Both the position numbers and the translations under genes were made by a program. The notes under the pieces are model-generated. The model was not told the origin of the DNA and ran no database searches. It was given only the letters and a program-made list of their open reading frames with translations. This document shows, piece by piece, positions 21,501 through 28,100 of a stretch of 64,000 nt of DNA. The number at the start of each line of letters is the position of its first letter. Position 1 is the first letter of the stretch. Origin of the DNA: Deltaproteobacteria bacterium (lineage in GTDB: Bacteria; Myxococcota_C; UBA6777); NCBI GenBank assembly GCA_006226375.1, contig SBHC01000079.1:124001-188000 (forward strand). Direction: 5' to 3'.

Positions 21501-21684
21501 GTTGCAAAATCAGTTAAACGCCGCACAAGCCGACAACCAACGTCTTCGTAGGCAAAACTCTGTGTTGCGAACGATAGCTTCTCCCAGCGGCGGAGCCTCG
21601 GGTCGCCCCCGTGCAGGCTCTTCCGGTGCAGGCCCACTCCAACGCTCCCGCTCCTTGTCACGCTTCCGCCCCAAACGTCGCTAA
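15565..21684 (+). CDS. Giant SpvB / FG-GAP / RHS-repeat protein (Tc-toxin BC-like)
   Basis: 2,039 residues from ATG 15565, which starts a signal peptide (VLLVWSLGHTATFAQ). Order: SpvB-like domain (about 30-260; NLNMGLMSYSIPIVVPTGRG, GIGWSF), six FG-GAP/VCBS propeller units (DxNGDGxxD, about 340-620), a TcdB-middle-like region, many YD/RHS repeats (about 980-1650), and an RHS core ending LGRWISADPLF...SNNPIRFSNTSG (about 1755-1795). This order matches the B-C cocoon of Tc toxins, which encloses a cargo. The C-terminal 240 residues have two hydrophobic segments, a long coiled coil and a basic Ser/Arg/Gly tail, with no toxin motif I can name. The usual second DPxG of the self-cleavage site reads NTSG. 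No TcA pore gene is in the window. It could be a surface RHS protein rather than a toxin. Confidence 0.85.
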   Translation: MFRLLSRCSIVLLVWSLGHTATFAQKSGVTPNVLVLPKGPGSIGGVGENVQPNLNMGLMSYSIPIVVPTGRGDATPSLGISYSSSGGAGLMGIGWSFQGESSITRLTVRGLPTYTNNDSFYAGGELVKISNTPYYRARMEGGFVRYQWIQKDANDQSGYWIAEEPNGTRLYYGADETGKLAPNSQVTGLSGTYAWKLVAQVDRNDNVVRYAYLKEGSQSYLDQISWVFDAQKNPLYQVSLVYEQRPDPISDGKPGFDLQVTKRIKEIKVTAEGKAIRSYKFTFEDATGLSRLIKAEQVGQDETSLYPVVFTMKYSDSTFSPTNSRMVQMPTSLGLNFANNNTAFIDMNGDGLPDVVNTANPKHVFHLNQLTLKNLTQDKHDFPSSQQVENPTVTNAKLSSDSVQLMDFNGDGFTDLVDAVTKRVYLNKGNTRWEPAPESIQNFPITNNDPNVRFFDYNGDKATDIIRSDGNATSYWVNDKKGGWQNVTGKVNIGQGFDKDKLRLIDINGDGLMDVVHITTSSLRYRKYLGYGNWSAWITMTVPGIDQYPLSTKAQFADINGDGMADMVAFLGTSLVYFVNQNGMSFRAGQQLKTFSGIDIPDSSKNSIRIADINGNGSRDIVWIDASGKVTYLEFFGKRPNLMTNIANGIGQHIQVTYGSSVYHYLRDLAANKNWQSKMPMAFTVVNEIQTWASREANKPDPAQACPSTQRIQYHDGYYDGMEKKFRGFRKVESLMAGDESTGCANKSIGLRTETLSFYVGDGNTQAGDNDLYYHGKLREKVTAGATHDGKVITFSSAKLTWTDCKVAGSTTTFKPDVRYICLSAQEQTIQEGETDQAKWKTVRTEYTYDDYGNVTLTANLGEKDKQGDEKYVKSTYITPQDPNYKDKKLWLLRLTQRREVCTAPTGGECAGQDFFYDGPAYQGLPSGQYTKGNLTRAAAKPSANAEAIPSTRNEFDNYGNTVGLQDANGNQSKVEWDTRYHRFPVKNIKLLNGYELSYTIEWDIPYGVVRQSTDWNGQTTRYTYDTFGRLTQIYRPGDPTNKPTDSFQYKLQEPLSQIVSLQRSKAGGDADLTQVTCFDGLGRVIQERFLVEPGKYLVASHTRYNSMGQVAQWARTYTSTNNTCSFTMPTDAKLSENFYDGMGRNIRTQLPDQTSTFRFYKPFQVSSFDAEDRDSSSPHYNTPTIDIVDGLGRLIQRQQQLQPSQAITTQYKWSFLNILGTEQMTSVTDPKGNTKSQTYDLLGRLLKVVDPDRKTITFAYDKAGNLLERKDERGVVLQFTYDALNRTKTIQQQGKPETLVEMTYDKPTPGFPEATYTKGRLSMVSYPGGKDFSSFDVRGNLVVFRRNLLGRNWDFANTYDNVGRLATRKFPDGRELKYQMNLAGRLTAIPGMLSGVTYDSHGDISSWTMANGVKTQLTLDTIGRPTTISVDNGKVVESRFTYDKAGNILQLDRGNNGNLEKRTFTYDALYRLTQAQYGTKETLNYKYDVIGNITQKTSNQGAQSVAHVGDYTYDPKRPRAVSQAGSLTLSYDAAGFMKSDSQCQFAWDHIGRLSETKTPSGDSVRYWYGSLRDRFLKQSQGQHTLYVASDYEVRDGTAMIYVQLGGARLAAWSSTTHGTKLYQDLAPLSGDKPQPDGQINVADAWVYHASRTGIQKLTLDARTPDVDLTQDILQHSVSQLLSASNEGEKHFYHLDHLGSTLAVTDQQGSVIARKSYYPFGAIRESTGNAFSYGYIGTEHSKVTGLNFANARYLHPKLGRWISADPLFDTIQSPYDEWNSYWYSSNNPIRFSNTSGTATESSAEKTIQGLKIAVAALSTVLAVGATVMAYNAAKRSGSRFNKASLVAAGVGLVGSTVSLVAESIPGESVLDGSFAVAGGAGTIFAAVFGLIAAKRDFNQTIVLEDANNDLQNQKSQLSNDLEARKRSLSAERRQLQRKSSLIEQQNQSLRDVRKQSYSNTRRLVQSQMKVSELRAELAALQNQLNAAQADNQRLRRQNSVLRTIASPSGGASGRPRAGSSGAGPLQRSRSLSRFRPKRR

Positions 21685-21896
21685 CCCCTGCCAACACAGC
21701 AACTACGTTTCTCCTCCAGCCACTCGCATCCAATCCCCTCAAAAAATTTCTCAGCCCTTTTTTTCCCACTCTCGAAACGTGATTCGTTTGTGTTAGTAGG
21801 TAGGGAAATCAAAGCCAAGATCGATCAGAGATCCTAAGATCTTCTAGTCTAAAATTCTATCAATCTTTCAGATAAAGTAGCAAAAGGAGCCATCTT

Positions 21897-24800
21897 ATGT
21901 GGTATCGGATCGGTGCGTCTACGTTTTGGATAGTGGTGTTAAGTGCGGTAGTTTCTGTCTTTCCGGGGTGTGGATGTCCCGATGACTATGGACCAGCCAT
22001 CCTTGGACAGCTGGAGACCAACTTGCCCAACAATCGGTTAATTTTTTCCGATGTCACTGTGGGCAAAGCGACAGTCCGAGAGTTCATCTTGTACAACTCC
22101 GGCAACATAGAGTTGCCGGTGGAAGAAGTTGAGGTTCGACAAAAAAAGGGCGGAATCTTCACCTTGCTTGGACGTTACGATTGGCCCGTTGTTCTCAGGC
22201 CTGGCATCGAGAACGGAATCAAGCTCAAAGTGCAAATGTTACCACCTTCCAGCGGTGCCTTTGCCGGACGACTTGTGGTGCATGCCCCCAACGCTGACAA
22301 CGTCGATTCTGCCGGGAACTTCTTCGTCGATCTTAGAAACCAGTACTTGGCACCCGATCCCCGCTTTAAGTGTGCAAAGACTTTGAACTTTGGAGCCGTA
22401 GAAAAAGGAAGCAGCAAAACCCTCACATGTAACGTGTTCAACGCAGGAACGGCTGACTTTGTGATCAACAAAGTCAGCTATGTCCCAGAAAAAGGAACCC
22501 TCACCGATTTCCGCTGGGATACCAAAGCAGCCTTTCCCATTGTTGTTCCCGTCGGAGGCAAAGGAGTTGATGTAGCTATCACCTACCAACCCTCCGACTA
22601 TCCACCTGTGGAAGATCAAGGACTGTTTGTCTTGGAATCCAACGCCTCTGTGTCCCAACGTATCCGGGTAATCGGAACAACATCGGTGGCGCTCGTGGAG
22701 TTGGTCCCTTTGTACCCTACGTGCAAGTCGAACGACGGTTGCAAAGCCATCGACCGAAGGCTCACATGCACCCAAGATAACTTTGACAACACAAACCGAT
22801 GCTTGCCTCGCAAAGACGCAACCCCATTCCTCTTGTTTCCCCTCACATCCAAGGGAAAGGTAACGGTTCAGCGCTTTGCCATTCGCTCCACAGGAGAGCA
22901 GCCGCTGGAAATCCAAAACATTGCGTTGGAAAGCTCCTCTTCCGGTGACTTCAAAGTAATACAGGATGGACGAAGCTATCCGTTGAAGCTATCTCCCAAA
23001 AAGCAACTGTTCATTGCAGTTGAGTACGCACCGTCCGATGCTATCGAGGATTCAGGGGCCATTGTCATCACAAGCAATGCAGCCAACAGACCCAAAGGTA
23101 CGGTATTGTTGGAAGCATCCTCCCGAGGATGCAACCTGGAGGTTAGTCCAAGGTCACATACCTTTCGAGCACCCAAACCTCCTCTCACAGTCAACATCAT
23201 CAACAACGGGAACGAGTCTTGCGTGCTCAAGAGAGTCTATCTCAAGTCTGAATCCAAAGACACAGCGTTCGCTTTGCTCCCCACGCCACAAAGCAACCAA
23301 ACGATTGTCCCCAACGGTCGGGTTGATTTCCTGGTCAACTTTAATCCGAAGGAAGGTTTTGAATACAAAGATGTTGTGGTGATTGAGTCGTCCGATCCCG
23401 ATGAACCCATTATTGAGATTGGGCTTCGGGGACAAACACATGTGGATGCCGAGTGTGAGATAGAAGCAACACCTCGCAGGCTCGTGTTTGGTTTGGTTGG
23501 AACAGGTCGAAGCAAAAAACTATCGATATCCATCACCAATCTTGGTTGGGGAACTTGTTACATAAGAGGCTTGCAAGTTGTTGGAACAAAGCCCGCCGGG
23601 AATGCAGCGTTTCAGCTTGTCAGTCAAGTCAAGCTACCCATTCGAATGAGTTCAGGAAGCAACATTCGACTCCAACTGGAATACACCCCACCTACAGATT
23701 CAACTGGATACGAAGGAAAACTCTATATTAATTCTGATAACAAAAGAAATCCAACCTATACAGTCGAACTGGTGGGTTCTTCGGGAACGTTGTGTTTGGA
23801 GGTTGTGCCTTCGGCGATGGACTTTGGCTCGTCCAAGTTCGGCTGCTCGACGCCCACACGAAAGGTGGAGGTCTACAACCTGGGCAACGCAAAGTGCCAG
23901 AAGCAGGTAGTGCTCCAAAAGATTGGGTTGGCACCAGGAACCACCCCAGAGTTTCGGATCATGTCGGCGCCTTCCACCCCACACACCCTCGGTCCGGGTG
24001 AAGGAATCAGCGTGGCAATGTCTTACAAACCCAAGACCGTGGGCATTGATTCAGGCAGCCTGGAGGTCGAAACCAACGTGCTGGGACAATCGCCAGCTAC
24101 GGTTCCCTTGGTAGGAGAAGGAGTCTCCACCGACGACCAGAAGGATGTGTTCAAACAATTGCAGCGGCCTCTGGTCGATATCCTTTTTGTGGTAGATGAC
24201 TCCGGATCCATGGGAGACGACCAGGACGCTTTGGCCAAGAACTTTAACTCGTTCATCAGCTGGGCTGTCCGCTTAAACGTAGACTACCAGATCATGGTCA
24301 CCACCACAGACACAACAGGAGCCGGTGGAGGTCCTGGATGTGCAAGAGGCAACCCCAAAGTGGTCACCCCACAAACCCCCAACCCGGTGACGACCTTTCA
24401 GCGGAATGTACGGGTAGGCACCACAGGCAGCGCTAGCGAAAAAGGCTTGGAAGCGGCCTACCGAGCGTTGATTCCTCCAGCGTCAACGGGTTGCAATCGA
24501 GGATTCTACCGCGCTCCAGCGTCGCTTTCGATGATCTTCGTTTCGGACGAGGAGGACCAATCCCCTCAGTCGGTTCAGTTCTACATGAGCTTCTTTAAAA
24601 GCATGAAGGGGTTCCGCAACCTCGACTTGATACGCGCCTCGGTCGTGGTTGGCCCCCCCCCCAACGGATGTCGTGGTTCAGGCGGTGGCGCTGGCTTTGC
24701 AGCTAGCGCTCCACGTTATTGGAAAGTGGCCCAAGAGTTGAAGGGTTCGCAACAGTCACTTTGTACGCAAAACTGGGCTTCCACTCTCAACAACCTCGCG

Positions 24801-25016
24801 GCCATTTCGTTTGGATACCGCAGCGAGTTCTATCTCAGTCGCCAGGCCGATCCCAAAACCCTTGTGGTGAAGGTCAACGGTTCTGTGATCCTTGAAGACG
24901 CTCAAAACGGCTGGTCCTACGAATCGACCTCCAACGCGGTGCGCTTCAGCAAAACCAAGCTCCCAGCACCTGGCGCGACCATCCAGGTGGAGTACAAAGC
25001 CATCTGTCTGCCCTAA
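21897..25016 (+). CDS. Lipoprotein with ASH/choice-of-anchor-like repeats and a VWA domain
   Basis: 1,039 residues; AGGAG lies 8 bases before the ATG. A lipoprotein signal ends in FPGCGC. Residues of about 30-740 are repeats of about 110 residues with LxFxxVxxGxxxxxxxxxxNxGxxxL strands, as in the Ig-like ASH/DUF1573 (choice-of-anchor D) families. A von Willebrand A domain starts near residue 755 (VDILFVVDDSGSMGDD), with an intact MIDAS DxSxS. A short beta-rich tail follows (about 960-1039). VWA domains bind protein ligands through a metal ion, so the product is likely a surface binding protein on an Ig-like stalk. A run of ten C residues lies in the VWA part (24653-24662). Confidence 0.8.
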   Translation: MWYRIGASTFWIVVLSAVVSVFPGCGCPDDYGPAILGQLETNLPNNRLIFSDVTVGKATVREFILYNSGNIELPVEEVEVRQKKGGIFTLLGRYDWPVVLRPGIENGIKLKVQMLPPSSGAFAGRLVVHAPNADNVDSAGNFFVDLRNQYLAPDPRFKCAKTLNFGAVEKGSSKTLTCNVFNAGTADFVINKVSYVPEKGTLTDFRWDTKAAFPIVVPVGGKGVDVAITYQPSDYPPVEDQGLFVLESNASVSQRIRVIGTTSVALVELVPLYPTCKSNDGCKAIDRRLTCTQDNFDNTNRCLPRKDATPFLLFPLTSKGKVTVQRFAIRSTGEQPLEIQNIALESSSSGDFKVIQDGRSYPLKLSPKKQLFIAVEYAPSDAIEDSGAIVITSNAANRPKGTVLLEASSRGCNLEVSPRSHTFRAPKPPLTVNIINNGNESCVLKRVYLKSESKDTAFALLPTPQSNQTIVPNGRVDFLVNFNPKEGFEYKDVVVIESSDPDEPIIEIGLRGQTHVDAECEIEATPRRLVFGLVGTGRSKKLSISITNLGWGTCYIRGLQVVGTKPAGNAAFQLVSQVKLPIRMSSGSNIRLQLEYTPPTDSTGYEGKLYINSDNKRNPTYTVELVGSSGTLCLEVVPSAMDFGSSKFGCSTPTRKVEVYNLGNAKCQKQVVLQKIGLAPGTTPEFRIMSAPSTPHTLGPGEGISVAMSYKPKTVGIDSGSLEVETNVLGQSPATVPLVGEGVSTDDQKDVFKQLQRPLVDILFVVDDSGSMGDDQDALAKNFNSFISWAVRLNVDYQIMVTTTDTTGAGGGPGCARGNPKVVTPQTPNPVTTFQRNVRVGTTGSASEKGLEAAYRALIPPASTGCNRGFYRAPASLSMIFVSDEEDQSPQSVQFYMSFFKSMKGFRNLDLIRASVVVGPPPNGCRGSGGGAGFAASAPRYWKVAQELKGSQQSLCTQNWASTLNNLAAISFGYRSEFYLSRQADPKTLVVKVNGSVILEDAQNGWSYESTSNAVRFSKTKLPAPGATIQVEYKAICLP

Positions 25017-25072
25017 CCTCATAAAAGACCCCTTCCACCCGCTGACTTTCCGCCCCCCTCTTCATTTTTGTG

Positions 25073-25102
25073 GTGACACCAGACAAACGATTCATGTAGA
25101 AT
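25073..25102 (+). promoter_or_regulatory. Candidate promoter of the small Cys-rich gene
   Basis: GTGACA (5 of 6) at 25073-25078, 18-base spacer, TAGAAT (5 of 6) at 25097-25102. Transcription would start about 50 bases before the ATG, leaving a leader that contains the hairpin at 25124-25142. Confidence 0.45.
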
Positions 25103-25123
25103 GGACGCGTTTCGATACATCAC

Positions 25124-25142
25124 ATTGAGATGGATTCTCAAT
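25124..25142 (+). promoter_or_regulatory. Leader hairpin or operator before the Cys-rich gene
   Basis: ATTGAGA-tggat-TCTCAAT, a perfect 7-bp stem with a 5-base loop, ends just upstream of the AAAGGAG ribosome site. It could stabilise the message or act as a protein-binding palindrome. There is no direct evidence for either. Confidence 0.4.
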
Positions 25143-25161
25143 TCACACAAAGGAGACGTTC

Positions 25162-25845
25162 ATGAAGAAAGTCCTTCTGGCCCTTATGTCTGTCGGTGCC
25201 CTGTCCTTGCTTTTGTTTGCGACCCCAGCAGAAGCGGCTCGATGTCCGAAAAACTGTGTGTCGTGGTTTGATGGCTGCAACACCTGTGGTTGCAAGAACG
25301 GACAAACCACATTTTGCACCCGCAAAGCCTGCAAACGTAAGCTGCGTCCTCGTTGTTTGAAATATGCCAAGCCCACCCTGACCTGTCGCAACCTTCGCTG
25401 CCGTGCGCCCCGTCGCTGTCGAATGATCTCGGGCAAGCCCCGCTGCCTTTGTCCGCCGGTCCGCAAGATCCGTTGCAAGCCCGGTTATGTGCTGGCCTTT
25501 AAATCGGTCGGTGGCTGTCGCGTTGCTTACTGCAAGCGTAGCAAGCTGTCCTGTCGCAACGTCAAATGCCCCAAATACCGCTACTGCAGCATGGTCAGTG
25601 GAAAGCCCCGCTGCCTCTGCCGTAAGATGGCGATCCGCTGCGCTCCAGGCTATGTCACTGCGTACAAGAGAATTAGCGGCTGCCGCATTCCCTACTGCAA
25701 GAAAGCTTCCTGCAAGCGCTGCCCCACCAACTGCTCCGTATGGCACGACGGATGCAACGATTGCCGTTGTGTGAAAGGATGCATCACAGCTTGCACCAAG
25801 CGCGCCTGTGTCCGACGTGGAAAAGCGTACTGCAAAAAGCGCTAA
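25162..25845 (+). CDS. Small secreted basic Cys-rich protein, protease-inhibitor-like repeats
   Basis: 227 residues with a clear AAAGGAG site and a signal peptide cut after AEA. The mature protein is very basic and has about 38 cysteines. It is symmetric: CPKNCVSWFDGCNTCGC at the start and CPTNCSVWHDGCNDCRC at the end, each followed by a CTxxAC turn. Between them are two copies of an 80-residue unit (CRNxxCxxxRxCxMxSGKPRCLC, then RCxPGYVxAxKxxxGCRxxYC). The end modules (DGCNxCxC...CTxxAC) resemble pacifastin-type small inhibitor domains, and the middle ones resemble follistatin/Kazal-like Cys spacing. Protease inhibition or an antimicrobial role is inference from these patterns. It is preceded by its own candidate promoter. 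Confidence 0.7.
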   Translation: MKKVLLALMSVGALSLLLFATPAEAARCPKNCVSWFDGCNTCGCKNGQTTFCTRKACKRKLRPRCLKYAKPTLTCRNLRCRAPRRCRMISGKPRCLCPPVRKIRCKPGYVLAFKSVGGCRVAYCKRSKLSCRNVKCPKYRYCSMVSGKPRCLCRKMAIRCAPGYVTAYKRISGCRIPYCKKASCKRCPTNCSVWHDGCNDCRCVKGCITACTKRACVRRGKAYCKKR

Positions 25846-26073
25846 GACAACGGGCAAACACGGCCCATGTTCAAGGCTCTTTCCAAACGAACCTTTCTAG
25901 CTCTAAACCTCCTTGTTCCTCCTCTCCCCAGTCTTCTTGGCTCTTTAACAAGCAACACATCCAACAAAGATAAGCTTGCAATGGTGAATGCATAACAGCC
26001 AGCACCAGCAAGAGAAAATCACCTTGGGTTGATCTGCATCAAACGTCTCTATCCCTCAAAAGAGTAGAGTTAA

Positions 26074-26118
26074 GGTGGACACCGAAGTGGTCCACCACAA
26101 TGGGAGTGGACCCACTCC
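26074..26118 (+). promoter_or_regulatory. Cluster of GTGG/CCAC palindromes, operator-like
   Basis: Two perfect inverted repeats lie side by side: GGTGGAC-N9-GTCCACC (26074-26096) and GGAGTGG-AC-CCACTCC (26103-26118). The shared half-site GTGGAC/GTCCAC occurs several times within 45 bases. The cluster ends 20 bases before the ATG of the first gene of the ABC-export operon, so it is well placed for a repressor or for an RNA structure over the start region. Confidence 0.5.
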
Positions 26119-26138
26119 AACTCATGAGGAACCATACA

Positions 26139-26813
26139 ATGCTGAAACGCGATAGAGTCAAACGTTCGCCCTTTCCATGGATGGTTGGGCTGTTCTTGTT
26201 GCTTGGTTGGCCTGTCTTAACGTGGGCAGCGCCACCCCAGTGGGTTTCCCCCGCGATGTTTCAAAAGCTGGTGCAGCAAACAACAGACTGGACCACCACA
26301 TGCATGCGATGGAAAGGAACCCTTCGCAAACATACGAAGGTGGCCAAGCTTCCAGCCAAGGCAGGGACCACTCTGGAGTTGTATCTGCTTCGGATCCTAT
26401 CGTACCCTCGCATGGGAAAGTGCCTCCCTGTTCAAAAGCCTCGGAAGCTGCGTGACTATTGCAGCGTTGCTTGTGTCAATGGGAAGCCCTGGTCTATGGT
26501 TATCTTGGATCGAAGAGTTCGTGCTCTGACCCTCGCCCGCGATGCCAAAGTCAATGGATTCCCCTTTAAGGCAGGAACACGGCTGGTGTTTCGTAGCAAC
26601 GGAAAGCTCAAGTCTGCGACGTTGGTAGGTCCACAAGCGCTGGGTCCACGAAAATTAAAGCGCCAAGTGAAGCTGAGTCAGGGCAGCTTGATTCATTTCA
26701 TCCCTGCCCCCAACCCCAAAGTGTGGAAGCTTCCCAAAGTTAAGATATTCCGCATCGGGGACTTCAACTGTTATTACACGGGTAACCAACTCGCGATGGT
26801 CTGTACCTTCTGA
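26139..26813 (+). CDS. Exported protein of unknown function, first gene of ABC operon
   Basis: 224 residues. The ATG at 26139 is chosen for GAGGA about 10 bases upstream and because it starts a signal peptide (WMVGLFLLLGWPVLTWA). The mature part is basic with six cysteines (CMRW, GKCLPV, YCSVAC, FNCYY, MVCTF) and probably beta-rich. I do not recognise a domain. It ends 20 bases before the MacA-like adaptor gene and is probably co-transcribed, so it may be an exported accessory protein or substrate of the transporter (inference). It is preceded by the palindrome cluster at 26074-26118. Confidence 0.6.
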   Translation: MLKRDRVKRSPFPWMVGLFLLLGWPVLTWAAPPQWVSPAMFQKLVQQTTDWTTTCMRWKGTLRKHTKVAKLPAKAGTTLELYLLRILSYPRMGKCLPVQKPRKLRDYCSVACVNGKPWSMVILDRRVRALTLARDAKVNGFPFKAGTRLVFRSNGKLKSATLVGPQALGPRKLKRQVKLSQGSLIHFIPAPNPKVWKLPKVKIFRIGDFNCYYTGNQLAMVCTF

Positions 26814-26833
26814 TCGATGGAGAGACAAAATAC

Positions 26834-28096
26834 ATGACTGATTCTGCTTCTGATGCGCTCTGGAGAAAACCTTGGGTCCGGCGAGGAGGGTTTGCTCTGT
26901 TGGCAGTCTTCCTCTTTGTGGGATGGCGCATGATGAGACCGGCGCCCAAAGTCCAGGTGGTCCAGCCAGCTTTCCGCAATGTCGTTGAGCTGGTGATCGC
27001 AAGTGGGCGCATTCGCTCCAAGGAGATGAGCTCTCTCGGGGCCGAGATCTCCGGCGTGGTTGAGCGAATGTGGGTGGACGAAGGCGACAAGGTCAAGAAA
27101 GGCCAAAAGTTGGCCCGGCTCTCCAAGACGGATGTGGTGTACAGGATTCAACAATCGCGCCTGTCGGTGCGAACCGCACAACGTCAACTCCAACAGGTTC
27201 GCCGTGGTCCCTTAGCCGCAGACATTTCGCAGGCTAGAGCCGACATCGCGCTGGCACGAAGTCGAAGGATACAGGCCACACAAGAACTGACCCGAGCCAA
27301 GCGACTGCTCAAAAGCAACACCATCTCCAAGGCCGAGTACGATCGTGCTGTCTCGACTCTTGTCCAAGCGCGCGCTTCCGAACGTTCAGCCCGTGCCCGC
27401 TTGCAGCGGCTGCGAACCTCACCTCGACCGGAGGACGTCTCTGTCGCGAGAGCTCGCGTACAAGAAGCCCGAGCCGCGCTTCGCACCCTCCTGGATCAGG
27501 CCAACAAACGAGAGATTGTCGCGCCGTTCAATGGGGTGATTGTGCAGCGCCCGGTGTCTGTCGGACAGGTCATCAACCCTGGAACTCCTTTGTTTGTGCT
27601 AGCCAACACCGAACACGTAGAGATCTACGCCGAGGTGGACGAGAACAAACTCTCCAAGTTACGGACAGGACAGACAGCGATCGTTATCGCAGGGGCTTAC
27701 AAGAAGCGGTCGTTCCTGGCGAAGCTTACCCAGATTAGCCCGATGGTCGATTACCAACGAGGTCTGGTGGGTCTCCGGTTTACTCCCCAAAAGCTACCCA
27801 GCTATGCGCTGTTGAACATGTCGGTGGATGTGAACATCCAGACGCAGGAATGGAAGAACTCCTTGAGCCTTCCGATCCAAACGTTGGTCAAACGCGACGG
27901 CAAAGACTACGTGATGGTGGTGAAGAAGAAACGAACAGCCCTGCAACCGATCAAGATTCGTGGCAAGAACTCCGACTGGCTTGTGTGTGAAGGTGTACCC
28001 AAAGACGCCAAGGTAGTGGTCGATGGAAACCGATGGGAGCCTGGAACCAAGGTCCGCACCAAGCCCTGGAAAGCCCCTCAAGCGGGGAGAAAGTAA
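26834..28096 (+). CDS. Membrane-fusion (HlyD/MacA-like) adaptor of ABC exporter
   Basis: 420 residues. One N-terminal membrane helix (GGFALLAVFLFVGWRMM), then a barrel-sandwich/lipoyl half (IRSKEMSSLGAEISGVVERMWVDEGDKVKKGQ), a long alpha-helical hairpin (about 100-220, with LKSNTISKAEYDRA typical of the family), the second lipoyl half (IVAPFNGVIVQRPVSVGQVINPG) and beta-barrel and membrane-proximal parts. Such adaptors join an inner-membrane ABC transporter to the outer membrane. The permease starts 5 bases downstream and the ATPase follows, giving a MacAB-like set in which MacB is split into two proteins. No TolC gene is nearby. Substrate unknown. Confidence 0.9.
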   Translation: MTDSASDALWRKPWVRRGGFALLAVFLFVGWRMMRPAPKVQVVQPAFRNVVELVIASGRIRSKEMSSLGAEISGVVERMWVDEGDKVKKGQKLARLSKTDVVYRIQQSRLSVRTAQRQLQQVRRGPLAADISQARADIALARSRRIQATQELTRAKRLLKSNTISKAEYDRAVSTLVQARASERSARARLQRLRTSPRPEDVSVARARVQEARAALRTLLDQANKREIVAPFNGVIVQRPVSVGQVINPGTPLFVLANTEHVEIYAEVDENKLSKLRTGQTAIVIAGAYKKRSFLAKLTQISPMVDYQRGLVGLRFTPQKLPSYALLNMSVDVNIQTQEWKNSLSLPIQTLVKRDGKDYVMVVKKKRTALQPIKIRGKNSDWLVCEGVPKDAKVVVDGNRWEPGTKVRTKPWKAPQAGRK

Positions 28097-28100
28097 AGCC

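Noticed and set aside
25138..25857. 239-codon minus-strand frame opposite the Cys-rich gene
   Set aside because: Ala/Thr/Val-rich shadow of Cys/Arg codons; the plus strand has the ribosome site and signal peptide.
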